DNA of 64,000 bases from Przewalskia tangutica (taxonomy: Eukaryota > Streptophyta > Magnoliopsida > Solanales > Solanaceae): positions 50,019,007 through 50,083,006 of the forward strand of contig CM056732.1 in assembly GCA_029844215.1 (NCBI GenBank), given 5' to 3'. Each line of letters starts with the position of its first letter. Positions within the stretch are counted from its first letter, which is position 1. Positions 1 through 10,720 of the stretch are shown in pieces. The translations under genes and the position numbers were made by a program. The notes under the pieces were generated by a model. The model did no database searches and was not told where the DNA came from. It saw nothing but the letters and a program-made list of their open reading frames with translations.

Positions 1-442
1 CGCACCTATGTCTTCATTATAATATCTTCGATTTCACATACTTGGTACTGTTATGCGACCTCCTTGGCCGCGTTCACGCCGCAGTCGAGATCGTAACTTC
101 TTTGGTCCGCTCCTAGATCACCGCTCATTTTCCGAAAGCTCCACCTCGGAGGCTTTGTCTTTGGTATGATTCCCGAGGTTATTTACTTTTGTATGCGTTC
201 GGGGTATGGCGGGCCACTGTCTCGCGCGATCGTTATTCTGAGGTCCGTAGTCACGTTTGTGGTTTGGGGTAATGATAAGGTGTCTTTGTTTCACTTTCGG
301 CTAAGTTATTTTATGAAAGCGGCCTTATCGACTTGCTAGTGATGTTTACCTTATCTGATTTTGTTTCATGTATGTTCACCGCTATTCTCGACATATACCG
401 CGGTACCGCAGGGTACATCATGCGGCCGAGCTGGTCGTGACA
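1..442 (+). mobile_element. 5' LTR (3' part only) of gag-only Tekay-like element 1
   Basis: This stretch aligns with the last ~440 bases of the LTR at 2271-4815: both run through the same 'cctatgtcttcattat' start, the 'ttcatgtatgttc' segment and end in GTCGTGACA. A primer binding site follows five bases later, so this is the 5' LTR and its beginning lies left of the window. It differs from the 3' LTR mostly at C/G-rich positions. The target-site repeat cannot be checked because the left end is missing. Confidence 0.85.
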
Positions 443-446
443 AAAG

Positions 447-457
447 TGGTATCGAGC
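447..457 (+). other. Primer binding site (initiator Met tRNA type)
   Basis: TGGTATCGAGC lies five bases after the LTR end. The usual plant gypsy site is TGGTATCAGAGC, complementary to the 3' end of initiator Met tRNA; here one A is missing. The leader that follows (to about 600) is also found at the same place in the elements at 21910 and, on the minus strand, at 55750-55907 and 63240-63399. Confidence 0.8.
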
Positions 458-638
458 GATTAGTCCTCGGAAAGTGTCTGAGCCGTATCTAGTAAGTCTT
501 GATTATCGGTGTGTTGTGCACCACATCTATAATCGTGAGGTCGCAGGATATTTAGGATTGGTTTCCATTCTTCTCACTGAGATCGTGCCTTAGAAGTGTT
601 ATAAGTTGGACTCCTCCGACGTATTCTTTATAGCGATG

Positions 639-1910
639 ATGCCTCCCGTGCAGGCAAAACCAGAGCCCGTGAAGGCAAGGCGATTGAGAGCGCAAGTAGG
701 ACCTTGAGAGGCTACGAGGCCTGTGCCGGCCTTTGCCGAGATGATGTTTGGACGCGAGTTCCACGACGCCGCCCGGCCTCGTGAGTTCGAGGCAACAACA
801 GCGGCCATCGAGACGCGGTACCAGAGCCTCCGTTCCACAAGGGGGGCGTAGTATGTAGGGATTACGAGAAGCGGTCGGAGCGATCAGAGCAGTTGTTGAC
901 TAGCATTGTGGCGGCAAGATCTGCCAGAGCCGTCACAACCCTAGAGCCGAGCAGTTTAAGGATTCGACTTTCTAAGTTGTGATCCACCCGAGTTCTATGG
1001 TTCGAGTGAGAGGATCCTCGGAGTTTATCCGACAAGTCGCGCGGACTACGCAGTGCTAGGGCCTCGGAGACGAGTCCGTTGTGTTAGCTTTTACCTGCAC
1101 GCGATATTGCGTTGAATTGGTTTGAGTCGTGGGTGTTGTCAAAGGTGTGGGTGCTCCTCCGGTTGGGATGAGTTCACTAAGCCTTCCTGGTCACTTTTTG
1201 CCTCCCGGCGAGGAGGGCCCGCTGGATAGGTTCTTGACATTGAGACAGAATGGGAAGACCATCGAGAATACAACCCAGAGTTTGATTCTGGCTGTATGCC
1301 CACTATTGTGGCAAACACGGCGACCGAAGTTCACCGCTATGTGATGGGGTTAGATCGTTACGATTCATCGTATGCAGGAGCGGCTCTTCACCGGTATGGA
1401 TATTGCCAGATGCAGCGCTTGCGCGGATCGAGGGCGAGAGTGAGGGCGGCCAGGTCAAATTTCACCAGAGGGCCAGGACGACATGGTTTCAGGATAGCTT
1501 TCGGGGTGGACAACCTCAGCAGCAGGTTGGATCTACATTCTCGCCAACGCAGAGTGCCCCTTCCCGCCTTCCGCTGGTGGTTTGACCGTCGAGGATATTC
1601 GTGAAGCGGTCAAGGCTCGGGGCGAGTTCACGGTATCCAAGATATTATGCAGGGGGGGCCACCTTTGCCTCGATGTGGTCATTGTAGTAGGTCTCATTTT
1701 GGGGAGTGTCGGACTAGATCGACAGCTTGTTATACTTGCGGCCAACAGGGCCATTTGGCGAAAGATCCAGGCCGAGGTATACCGTGGGATGGCGCAATCT
1801 ATTGGATCAGTTGCAGGTTCTTCACTTTCAATGGCTAGGCAGGATGTTCATACACCTACAGACGCTACAGAAGGTCGTGGTAGCGGTTCCCAGTTTTAGC
1901 GGTCCTTTGA
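639..1910 (+). pseudogene. gag: gag remnant of Tekay-like element 1 (no pol)
   Basis: A gag protein would form the particle that packages element RNA. The remnant starts at the ATG of an MPP-type N terminus, the same start as the minus-strand gag at 44487 (MPPRKATAP). Pieces of the central gag domain are readable in different frames between 980 and 1480, for example the PPEFYG-like segment near 985. The C-terminal zinc-knuckle region is at 1665-1770: PRCGHCSRSHFGECR, then CYTCGQQGHLAKD. The final Cys of the CCHC knuckle is lost at a small deletion. At least four frameshifts and stops break the frame. After the knuckle the sequence goes straight to the 3' non-coding part: protease, RT and integrase are absent, although the pol of this lineage is about 3.5 kb in the copy at 39768-43231. 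I infer a pol-less, gag-carrying design rather than simple decay, because the element at 18395 has the same layout. Confidence 0.75.
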
Positions 1911-2257
1911 CCCGCCTATATGACATCAGGTATACCTTTGACCCTTTAGAGATTTGTATGCATGATAGGATTGTTGTATGATGGAGTGCCATGAGTGGAT
2001 AATATTAAGGTTATGTATGTATGCTAGCAGTAGGTTGGGAGTACGATAAGAGAATCCTTTTAGGCCTTGAAAAGAAGCAAGATAGCGTTAGTGCACCCTT
2101 GGGGTCTGTTGTCTTGTGTGATAGTGATGAGTGGATATGTGTGTACGATATCTTAGGACCATGTGTGGCATAATAAAGTTCCATTAGTGTAAAGTACGAG
2201 AGGGTACCGAGGGATATTAGATTGGCTCCAAAAGAACATTCGGGGACGAATGTTTCT
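1911..2257 (+). other. 3' non-coding internal part of element 1
   Basis: I see no reading frame. The last ~120 bases (including a CCATGTGTGGCAT segment near 2159-2171) match the corresponding minus-strand stretches next to 54800 and 58870, so this end is conserved between subfamilies even though the gag and LTR bodies differ. Confidence 0.6.
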
Positions 2258-2270
2258 AAGGGGGGGAGAA
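2235..2270 (+). promoter_or_regulatory. Hairpin plus polypurine tract before the 3' LTR
   Basis: AACATTCG-GGGA-CGAATGTT (2235-2254) is a perfect 8-bp inverted repeat with a 4-base loop. It is followed by TTCT and the purine tract AAGGGGGGGAGAA (2258-2270), which directly abuts the LTR. The purine tract is the expected plus-strand primer of reverse transcription. The hairpin recurs beside every polypurine tract of this lineage in the window (24025, 39781, 50229, 54724, 58783). Confidence 0.8.
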
Positions 2271-4815
2271 TGTTACGCCCCGTAGTTCAGGTCATGCGTT
2301 TGACTACATACGAAAGGGGGGTAAGACTTAAAACTTTCAAAGGATAGGTTGACGGGTCATTCCGGACGGGTTTTAGTCAACTTTGAAGCGGGTTATGACC
2401 CGGAATATTGAGAGTTCCTGGCGTTTCAAAGGCTGGCGTAGTTCGTCGAGTCTGGATTCCAACGCAACCAACCGCTCGTCGATAGGACGTGAGTAGAAGT
2501 TATGAGAGTTACAAGTTCGCGCAATCGGACAGAACGTGTTTGGACTAAGCGGCAGGCCCGCCGGATGCACTGGCGCCTAAAGTACTGCAGGCCACAAAGC
2601 AGCGCGCACATGGCAGGGCAGTATACACGTAAGTTCAGGAGTAGCGGAGGTTTCAGGCCGCGGCCTGGTGGCGCAAGAGGCTGGTTTTTTTAGGCGGAAA
2701 AACTTAGGAAATCTGATTTTTGTTTTAAAGAGACCGTGAGGAGGATGTTGTCCCCATCCGATTTTCTCTGCTACATGCAATATATTGACTAAGACTTGGT
2801 CATTCTTCCCATCTTTCATCTTCACACTCTCTCCCTCTCTCTAAAACTGCTCTTCCTTCTCTCTAAAAACCCAAGAAAAATCGAAAGTTAAGAACAAGAA
2901 AAGGAAGCTCAGCTAGCTTGTGGTGGTGTTCTTGGCAAGAAAGCTAGCAATACTTGGAATAAGTTTTGGCTAAAACTTTAAGGTAATGATTCTTCCTTTA
3001 GATTTAGTTTATAGTGTTGCATGTTAAGAAGAAAGAACTTGTGGTAGTAAATAATGCTCTTGGAGTCATCGCATGCTGTAGAAGTGTGCTGATATGAAGA
3101 ATGGGTTAAGAAGAGATTATGGGCATGTTGTAGCCTAAAAACCACCTTAGAATTGTTAAGTGAATTGTTGTAAACTTATGGACAGAATTTTGGGTATGTA
3201 ATCCCTTTAAATTGTGGATTGATTGAGCCTTAAAACGTGGTGTTTTGATGGTAAATTCGGCCTTGAGAAAGGTGGCAAAGTGAGTAGAAACAAAGGAAAC
3301 ACGCCTAATTTTCCTAGAATTTAGTGGCTTTGAGTTAGATTATTCTACATTGAAATTAGAGGTTAATGAACATATCATGGTTATTATAGTTGAAATATTA
3401 CTTATGTAGTTGAGCTTGGCAAGCGGATTGACCAAAGAGGTATGTGGAGCTTTCTTATCTCGAGCATGCAGTAGCTTTAACTATATAGTACTGATCGACG
3501 TGTTTTAAACGGTAAATCCATTTGTCAGACTTGACTTGTTTTAAGAAAATGTCTAAGTTGGTCAAGTTAAAGAGTTAACCCACATATTCTTAAGTAATGG
3601 TTTATCCCAAATAAGGTAGATAAGGATTTCGTGACATGATGAAGTATTACTAAATTGTGTGAGTTTGATTTGAAGTGTAAGCCTCTTGGTTAATAAAAGT
3701 AACTAAATCTTTTGAAACATATGAGTTATAACTACTTTACGGGAGGTTAGTTGTAACTACTTATGAAAGAGTATGAACGTCTAAAGTTTTAAAGCATAAA
3801 GTTAGTATAACGGCTTTATGGGAGTCGTTATAATAACTTTATGAAAGGTTAAAGAGTTGTTTTTTTTTTTCTTGAATAAGGCCATGAAAATGAGATCCAT
3901 TTTGTGTGTTGATGAAAGCCTAAAGAAGTTATGAGTTACTCGACGCATCGCCAGATGGAGGATTCCACGTATGCTTCCATTGTTCGGTTATGCATCGACG
4001 TCAGCCGATGACGGGCGATTCCACGCATGCTTCCATGAGTTACTGGACGCATCGCCAATGACGGAGGATTCCACGTATGCTTCCATTGTTCGATTATGCG
4101 TTCGACGCGCCGCCGACGGCGATTCCACGCATGCTTCCATGAGTTACTCGACGCACTGGCCTGATGGAGGATTCCACCGCACGCTTCCATTGTTCAGTTG
4201 TGAGTTTACTTGGACGTGCCGCCAGTGATGAAGGATTCCACGGGTATGCTACCATTGTATTTGATTATGAGCTTTCTATTTCCATGCCGTGTAGTATATG
4301 ACCGATATTCTCATTGTTACTAAGGCACCGTAAAAGGTAATTCGATTTCATCCCTGATCCCAGCTTGTTTTCAGACCTATGTCTTCATTATAGTATCTTC
4401 AGTTTCACATACTTGGTACTGCCAGATCGACCTCCCGGGTGCGTCATCCGCAGTCGAGATACGTTGGCGGGTCCGCACTCCTAGATCACTGCTCATTTTC
4501 TGAAAGCTCCACCTCGAGGCTTTGTCTTTGGTATGATTCTGAGGTTATTTACTTTTGTACATTCTGGGGTATGGCGGGCCTGCCTCGCCACATGCGTTAT
4601 TCCTGCAGTGTCCGTAGTCACGTTTGTGGTCAGGTTGAATGATAAGGTGTACTGCTTCACTTTCGGTTAAGTTATTTTATGAAAGGCGGCCTTATCGGCT
4701 TGCTAGTGATGTTTACCTTATACAGATTTTGTTTCATGTATGTTCCGCTGCTATTCTCTGACATATACTGACAGGTACCCTTTGAGGTACTCGCTGCCCC
4801 GGTCGGGTCGTGACA
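2271..4815 (+). mobile_element. 3' LTR of element 1 (subfamily C, 2.5 kb)
   Basis: It begins TGTTACGCCCCGTAG right after the polypurine tract and ends GGGTCGTGACA, giving TG...CA ends. The last 440 bases match the partial 5' LTR at 1-442. The body resembles the minus-strand LTR at 33187-39767 (shared GTAAGACTTAAA near the start and a 'gctagcaa...ttttggctaaaa' block at 2943-2974). No gene is present inside; a minisatellite occupies 3957-4250. Confidence 0.88.
3957..4250 (+). repeat. LTR minisatellite, ~104 bp higher-order unit
   Basis: GGAGGATTCCAC recurs at about 3957, 4063 and 4166, so the unit is 103-106 bp. It is made of two ~52 bp half-units, each with GATTCCACG(C/T)ATGCTTCCAT. The ATGCTTCCAT core is shared with minisatellites of the subfamily A LTRs (20964-21290). 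Short open frames across it are by-products of the repeat. Confidence 0.8.
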
Positions 4816-6293
4816 AGAACTATGGGGTATAACATATATCTGCTTGCTCGAGCAGTGACAGTGACGACACAAACTTGGTGTTCTCAACTGAAGAGAGTGA
4901 AGAAGAAACAAATGTCGATACTGCAAAATGTGTCTCAAGTAAACGAGGAAGTTCCTGATGAAACTACAGTGATACAATTCTTCCCAAAGAGAATTTCCAG
5001 ATATGCTGAATCGAGTGTTACTCCGAATGTTGCCACTGATTCCACAACATCTCAGACAATATTTCAGTCAACATCAGAAGAGACACAAACTCCAACATTC
5101 TCCAAATAAATCAATCGATTCAAACCTCGAGGTATAGATGCATTCGAGAAGGGATCGTATGTTGATAAAATAGTCAGATTTTTATGCTAATTTGAGTTCT
5201 GCTATAGATGATACATCCTCGAAGAAATTTGAGAATGTATATCTCTATAATAGAATATATTTTTTTCACACCTGCTGTTTTTAAACCAATGTATGAGATG
5301 AAATGCTGAGGAAAATGTTAGAGGTACAGATCCTGCAGTGGACAATAGAGATGAAGTAATTGAGTACCTCACAGAAGGTATAATGCATAAGTGGATCTCT
5401 AGATGTCCAGCCTCTGAATAACATCCATTTTTGCCACCCTGTTGTACAAGTTACCAACTTGGCACAAAAAGAATCGACCTCAATCCTCCCTTATCTCTAT
5501 GATATACAAAGTTTAACTACCCTGGAAAATGGAAGGAAATAATGCAGATGTTGACAGGAATGTCACCAACATTCTTGACAACACTGGTCCAAGACAGTAT
5601 CCACTGTCTACTGAATGACTTGTGATTCAAATTGCAAAGATCAATCAACAAATCTCTAAGATTGATACTGTGAGGAATGCTCTGATTCAAGCCAGAGACC
5701 ATTTTATGGTGTTGCTTTCTTCCCAAAAAGGGGGAGAAAATGATATGTATATGCTACTACTGTCGTGAGAATAAGGATGCTACTGTCAATGGGGAGATAA
5801 TGAAGCAGATGAAGTGATAATGCAGAGGGGAGCAGAGAAAGAAGGCTTGCTGTTGTTGTTAAGTGCAGAGAAGTGTGCAGAGAAATGAGTTATGCAGGAG
5901 TATAGAACTGCTGGAAGCTACTGTTGTTTTATGTTGTTATGCTGGAAGCTACTGCTGTTTATTGAAAAGGTTGTTTTGTGAAGAAAGGCAATAAGGGGGA
6001 GAATGTTAAAATCAGAAGTTTTGCCCTTCCTTCACGGACTGAAGCTGATGCTACTGGTTAGTGTTGAGAATATGGTCTAATATAAATCTGTATAGGTGGA
6101 TGATATGTGTATATGTGATAACATCTTTCTTCTTTTCTAATCCTATATAAATGGTATATATATATATATCTTGTATATGTTGTGTTTATATGCCATTACA
6201 GGTTGAGGGGAATCATTTGTGTGAATTTGTCATTGTTAGGTCACTTATGCTTAGTTGGTTAAGTTTTGTGAAGAAAGACAAAAAGGGGGAGAA
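4816..6293 (+). mobile_element. Degenerate 3' internal part of a Sirevirus-like Ty1/copia element
   Basis: This segment lies between the element 1 LTR end and a copia-type LTR. It holds no intact gene. A Ser/Thr-rich open stretch (4810-5109) and a stretch at 5530-5740, readable across one stop as a Gln/Ile/Lys-rich coiled-coil-like sequence ending QKGGEN, resemble the post-pol or envelope-like region of Sireviruses. That resemblance is from memory, not a search. Three polypurine motifs of the form AAGGGGGAGAA occur at 5725-5737, 5993-6004 and 6281-6293. Repeated polypurine tracts upstream of the 3' LTR are a described Sirevirus trait. RT and RNase H are not seen; the left side is cut by element 1. 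Confidence 0.5.
6281..6293 (+). promoter_or_regulatory. Polypurine tract of the Sirevirus-like element
   Basis: AAAAGGGGGAGAA directly precedes a TGTTAATG LTR start. Near-copies at 5725-5737 and 5993-6004 have matching 'gtgaagaaag-caa' context upstream of the last two, as if the segment was duplicated. Confidence 0.6.
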
Positions 6294-7200
6294 TGTTAAT
6301 GTTATGATTGGTATCATGACATTTTCCCTAACATATCATTTTTCGTACTAAGTCCAAAACAGAAAATATCGGAACAAATGTCTTGACATTGTGGCCGACA
6401 TTCTGGTAACAGTTTTGCGTTTCATGGCAGTTTTTTCAGGAAACTGTGATTTATTTTAAACATGGCAAATTGACTTAGCAAGGAGTCTTCAAGCAGATCA
6501 GGATCGATGAAGATCAAGTCCAAGAAGTTGCATAACTTGAGGAGAAAGACGTGGAAGAAACAGTCCACGCTGTTGGAGATTTTTCAGCCTCAACCTACTG
6601 CTCATGTGCTCCACATTCTGCTCAACCTACACAACTGATCGAGGAGTCTTTTAAGGGAACTATCTACTATAAATAGAGAGGTCACTTCAAGGATTCGATA
6701 TCCAGAAACAAAATGTAAAAATACCAAGAGAGCTCTCGGGATTTCTTCTCAGAAATCTGGATCATAAAATGTTGCCTGAGTTTGTGACGACATTCGGCAT
6801 GACATTTCAGTCACTGTTTCAGATTCTAGATTAGCTTTGTATGGAGCGATTGTAATGATATGTTTGTCACTTCTATTTAGATAGATTTTTCAGGCATAAG
6901 TCATCTGCGACTTAACCTTTTTATTTCTTTTGTATCATCTTGTAAATCTTGTAAAGAAAGGAATATATCAATTGTATATACATATATATATACAATACTT
7001 TGGTCATTGACCATCATGGGTTATATTAATATATAACCTATGAAAATTAAATCTTTGTGTCTTTATTATTTCCGCTGCATTTTACTCTTTAAAGGTTTTA
7101 TTCTGTTTTTAACTGAACACTGTTTTTACCGAAATGTCGTCAGTTATGTCAGACGATATTTGCAAACTGTTCCAGCATTCGAATTGAGTTAATTTCCAGT
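6294..7200 (+). mobile_element. Copia-type 3' LTR (right end uncertain)
   Basis: It starts TGTTAATG after the polypurine tract and contains a clear core promoter, CTACTATAAATAGAGAG at 6664-6680. A transcribed-looking part and an AT-rich tail follow. The right end is not certain: no primer site follows because this is a 3' LTR. Candidate CA ends lie between about 7115 and 7200. From about 7245 the minus-strand RTE sequence begins. Confidence 0.5.
6664..6680 (+). promoter_or_regulatory. TATA box of the copia LTR
   Basis: CTACTATAAATAGAGAG is a near-ideal plant TATA box, about 370 bases into the LTR, where U3 ends in copia LTRs. Confidence 0.55.
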
Positions 7201-7244
7201 TTTTTTTTATTATTTCGTAGATGTACCCCCGGGACCCATCACGT

Positions 7245-7748
7245 TGTTTTCTTCGCTTCCACATTCTCTTGAACTTTATCATTCCACCACCAGTCCCCTA
7301 GACACCCACTACGGCTACCCCTCGAGACCTCAAGAACTTCTCTAGCTACCTCTTGAATGCAACTGGTCGTCTTGTCCTACATACCAGTAGAATCCCCACT
7401 ACTCCCTCAAACCCTCTTGGCCATCAACCTCTCCCCCATCTCTTTTGCACTAGCCATGGTCAAACTCCCCCATTTGATTCTTAACCTGTCATCCACAACC
7501 CTCATCTTCTTCTCCATCTTGATCACCAAGTCCATCACCAAAAGCTTATGTCGGGTTGTAAGATACTCCCCCAGAATAACCTTGCAATCTTTACAAAAAC
7601 TGTTGTCAACATTCCTAAGGAGAAAAAAATCTATTTGAGTCTTAGCCACCAAACTATGGAAAGTCACCAAGTGCTCCTCCTTATTCAGAAATCTCAAATT
7701 GGCTATTATCATCCCAGAAGCTCTAGCGAACTCCAAAAGTGATATATA
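7245..7748 (-). pseudogene. RTE-type LINE endonuclease, C-terminal half
   Basis: RTE-type LINEs nick the target DNA with an apurinic-type endonuclease before reverse transcription. This minus-strand frame (7736 down to 7407) carries MIIANLRF, TQIDFFLLR and TTRHKLLVMD, which hold the late endonuclease Asp and His positions. It then runs on past a stop into the linker (SREVL-like and WWWND-like pieces after correcting frames) down to about 7245. It is the 'craniofacial development protein 2-like' type found in many plant annotations. The N-terminal half is at 11448-11933, separated by a solo LTR. Reverse transcriptase is missing: the LINE is truncated near 7245, at the border with the copia LTR. 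Confidence 0.85.
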
Positions 7749-8023
7749 TGTTACACCCCGTAATACCAGGGCTACTAATTGAGAACGTGATTAAGGATTT
7801 AAGATTTGAATTTTGGAAGGAAAGAATAATTACATTTTCTTAAGAAAAATTTCGGAAAAAAATGTGACGACGGAAAAATTATTAACTTGGAGTATAATAC
7901 TTCTAATTGGATTTATGGACTTAGTATTGGATTATAAGGTGTTGGAATTGATAATATGGGGTCCGCCGAGAATTTCACAATTTCATGGACCTTCAAAAAT
8001 TATAATATTTTGGACCAATCGGA

Positions 8024-8039
8024 GGCGACACGTGGCACC
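8024..8039 (+). promoter_or_regulatory. G-box in LTR U3
   Basis: GGCGACACGTGGCACC contains the CACGTG G-box recognised by plant bZIP and bHLH factors. It corresponds to the perfect 16-bp palindrome GGTGACACGTGTCACC found at the same place in other LTRs of the window. Confidence 0.5.
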
Positions 8040-9590
8040 CCTCCACTTGTCTTGCTAAGATGACAACAAATTAGATATTTTGAGAGGGGACAAGTGGACA
8101 TGGGTCCCACTCCACTTGGCTATACATATCCAAGTCTTGCAAGACTTGGATCACTTTACACTTAGACAAAAAAATAAGCTCTCATATTCTCCCCTTTAGC
8201 TCCATAATTTCGAGATCCCCTTGGCTAAGAACAACCATTGTTGATCAATTTATTTCTCCAAGATTAAGCCCTTAAACCAAGTGCTAAGCCTAGATTAATA
8301 TTCTACACGTTTTTACTTGTCTTGGCCGAAAGTTGATGCCAAAACCCTAGGGGTTCCGTCGACTTTTTGGAAGTGAGATTCAAAGAGAAGTTGCTCCTAA
8401 GGTTGTAGGGAGTACATATATGTGATTGGAACTTGAAGAAGTGGAGCGAAACGAAAACTGCGCACCAATAAAGACCGGACTATTTTGGGGCGTGTTTGGG
8501 CAAAAAATGAGGTAAAAGACCTTCTTCTTTTAAAGTAATTGGAGATTACTTATTGTTATTATGTATGGATGAACTTGTGTTAGAAAAGAATGAAGAATAA
8601 AAAGTGTTTGAGCCATTTTTGGGGCTAAAACCGATTTGGGACAGATTTGGTGCAAATGGAATTCGTTGGTTATTGTCGTTGTTATCTTCACCTATTGCAT
8701 GTTATAATGGATTAATATTGTTGTTAATAAGTTGTTATAACTTATGTAGAAGTTTTGAAACTAGGATTGGAATAAAATGGATTAAGGAACGAGTTATCGG
8801 GTTGTAGTTGTTGTGGCCGAGAAACTGCCCAAAACTGTTAGACGATGTTGTGTCGTTTAGTGGACTGTTTTGAGGTATTAAATTCTGGAAATTTAGTTGT
8901 TGTTATGCATGTTTAAGTGTAGTAGTTTCTAATGAAAGTCCTAAGGGAATAAGGGTGTGGAAAGGCGTTAAAAGGCCTCACATTTTACCCTCGTTATGGT
9001 TGGATTGCGGACTGTTTTATGGGCTGATTTGTGGACTGTTTTGTATAACTGTGGGGCAGAATTTTACACGTCCAGTTAGGCGTGTAATCCCCTTTGGCTA
9101 ACTGTTGGTTGTGCCTTAAATGTGGCTTGTTGGTTGATGAATACGGGCCTTGGAAAAGGTGGAAAAGTACGTAGAAACAAAGGAAGCGCCCAATTTTCCG
9201 TAGAATTAGGGCCATTATTTGGTATAAGTCCTACACTTGATAGCTTGTAGTTGATAGAAGTGCTATTGTCATTTTAGGTTGAAGTACTACGTGTAACACA
9301 TTCTACTTGGCTTGTGGAATAGCCAATAAGGTTGAAGTACATTGAAGCGTATTGCTACTTGTCGTTTGGGTTAGTCGCCAACGAGGTATGTGAACTTCTT
9401 CCTTCCTTTGACATGATTATTTGGTAAGTCTATGTGACTAAATTTTAGTGAGTCTATGTGACTTGATTTGGTAAGTCTATGCGACTTAATTCATTTGAAG
9501 TAAGTAAGTCGATTTTGGAAATATATGAGTCTTGATTATGAAAGTATGAGTGGCTTAGTCAAAATTGTATAAGTTACGTGAAGTACTTTA

Positions 9591-10130
9591 AAGTTAAAAG
9601 ATTTGATTTAAAGTTATGAGACTTGATTTCTTTACAAGTTATGAGACTTTATTTTTCAAGATATGAAACTTGATTTCTAAAGTTAAAAGATTTGATTTAA
9701 AGTTATGAGACTTGATTTCTTTACAAGTTATGAGACTTTATTTTTCAAGATATGAGACTTGATTTCTAAAGTTAAGAGATTTGATTTAAAGTTATGAGAC
9801 TTGATTTCTTTACAAGTTATGAGACTTTATTTTTCAAGATATGAGACTTGATTTCTAAAGTTAAAAGATTTGATTTAAAGTTATGAGACTTGATTTCTTT
9901 ACAAATTATGAGACTTTATTTTTCAAGATATGAGACTTGATTTCTAAAGTTAAGAGATTTGATTTAAAGTTATGAGACTTGATTTCTTTACAAGTTATGA
10001 GACTTTATTTTTCAAGATATGGGACTTGATTTCTAAAGTTAAGAGATTTGATTTAAAGTTATGAGACTTGATTTCTTTACAAGTTATGAGACTTTATTTT
10101 TCAAGATATGAGTTACTTGATTTACTTCTA
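9591..10130 (+). repeat. Tandem array, 89-bp unit, six copies
   Basis: The start AAGTTAA(A/G)AG recurs at 9591, 9680, 9769, 9858, 9947 and 10036, exactly 89 bases apart. A seventh start at 10131 is shifted by 6 bases. Units are AT-rich, built from 'tatgagacttgattt' variants, and nearly identical. I do not see this array in the other subfamily B LTRs here, so it expanded recently in this copy or its close relatives. Confidence 0.92.
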
Positions 10131-10376
10131 AAGTTAAGAGGCTTGATTTCGAAAGAGTATGTGACTTGAGTTTTAAAAGTATACGTTTATTGATTTAAAG
10201 AGAAGGAGTTTTATGATTCTTTTTAAGTATGTATGTACGTAGTACTTTTGGGTTTAGTTTCCCCAATGTGATAAGAATAAAAGTGTCTTAAGTTCTCTAA
10301 AATGAAAGGTTGTTATAATAGCTTTATGGGAAGTTGTTATAACGACTTAAGAAGAAGTGAAAAGATGGTTTTAAAA

Positions 10377-10720
10377 TGTTATGAGATACACCGAGCCTAC
10401 AAATAGGCCGGATTATGTTATGAGATACACCGAGCCTACAAATAGGCCGGATTATGTTATGAGATACACCGAGCCTACAAATAGGCCTGACATATATTAC
10501 CCCGAGCCTACACATAGGGTTACGTCATCTTACACCGAGCCCCACAGCGGCGGATTATGCTACGTGATTCCACGCACACCGAGCCCCATAAGCGGCCGGA
10601 TTATGCTACATGATTCCACAAGACACCGAGCCCCACAAAGCGGCCGGATTATGCTACATGATTCCACAAGACACCGAGCCCGGGCCGATTATGCCACATG
10701 ATTCATCGACACCGTGTCCC
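10377..10720 (+). repeat. Tandem arrays, 39-bp and ~49-bp units (CCGAGCC motif)
   Basis: ATGAGATACACCGAGCC recurs at 10381, 10420 and 10459 (39-bp unit). It then grades into ~49-bp units with CACCGAGCCCC and 'ggccggattatgctacatgattccac'. The reverse complement of both unit types is found at 52412-52700 and 56522-56800, so they mark subfamily B LTRs. Confidence 0.88.

Noticed and set aside
3936..4228. Open frames on both strands around 3936-4228
   Set aside because: They follow the LTR minisatellite and have no start context or known domain.
10381..10701. Open frame encoding a repeated RYTEPTNRPD-like peptide
   Set aside because: It is only the translation of the 39-bp tandem repeat, whose length is a multiple of three; the reverse frame is also open for the same reason.
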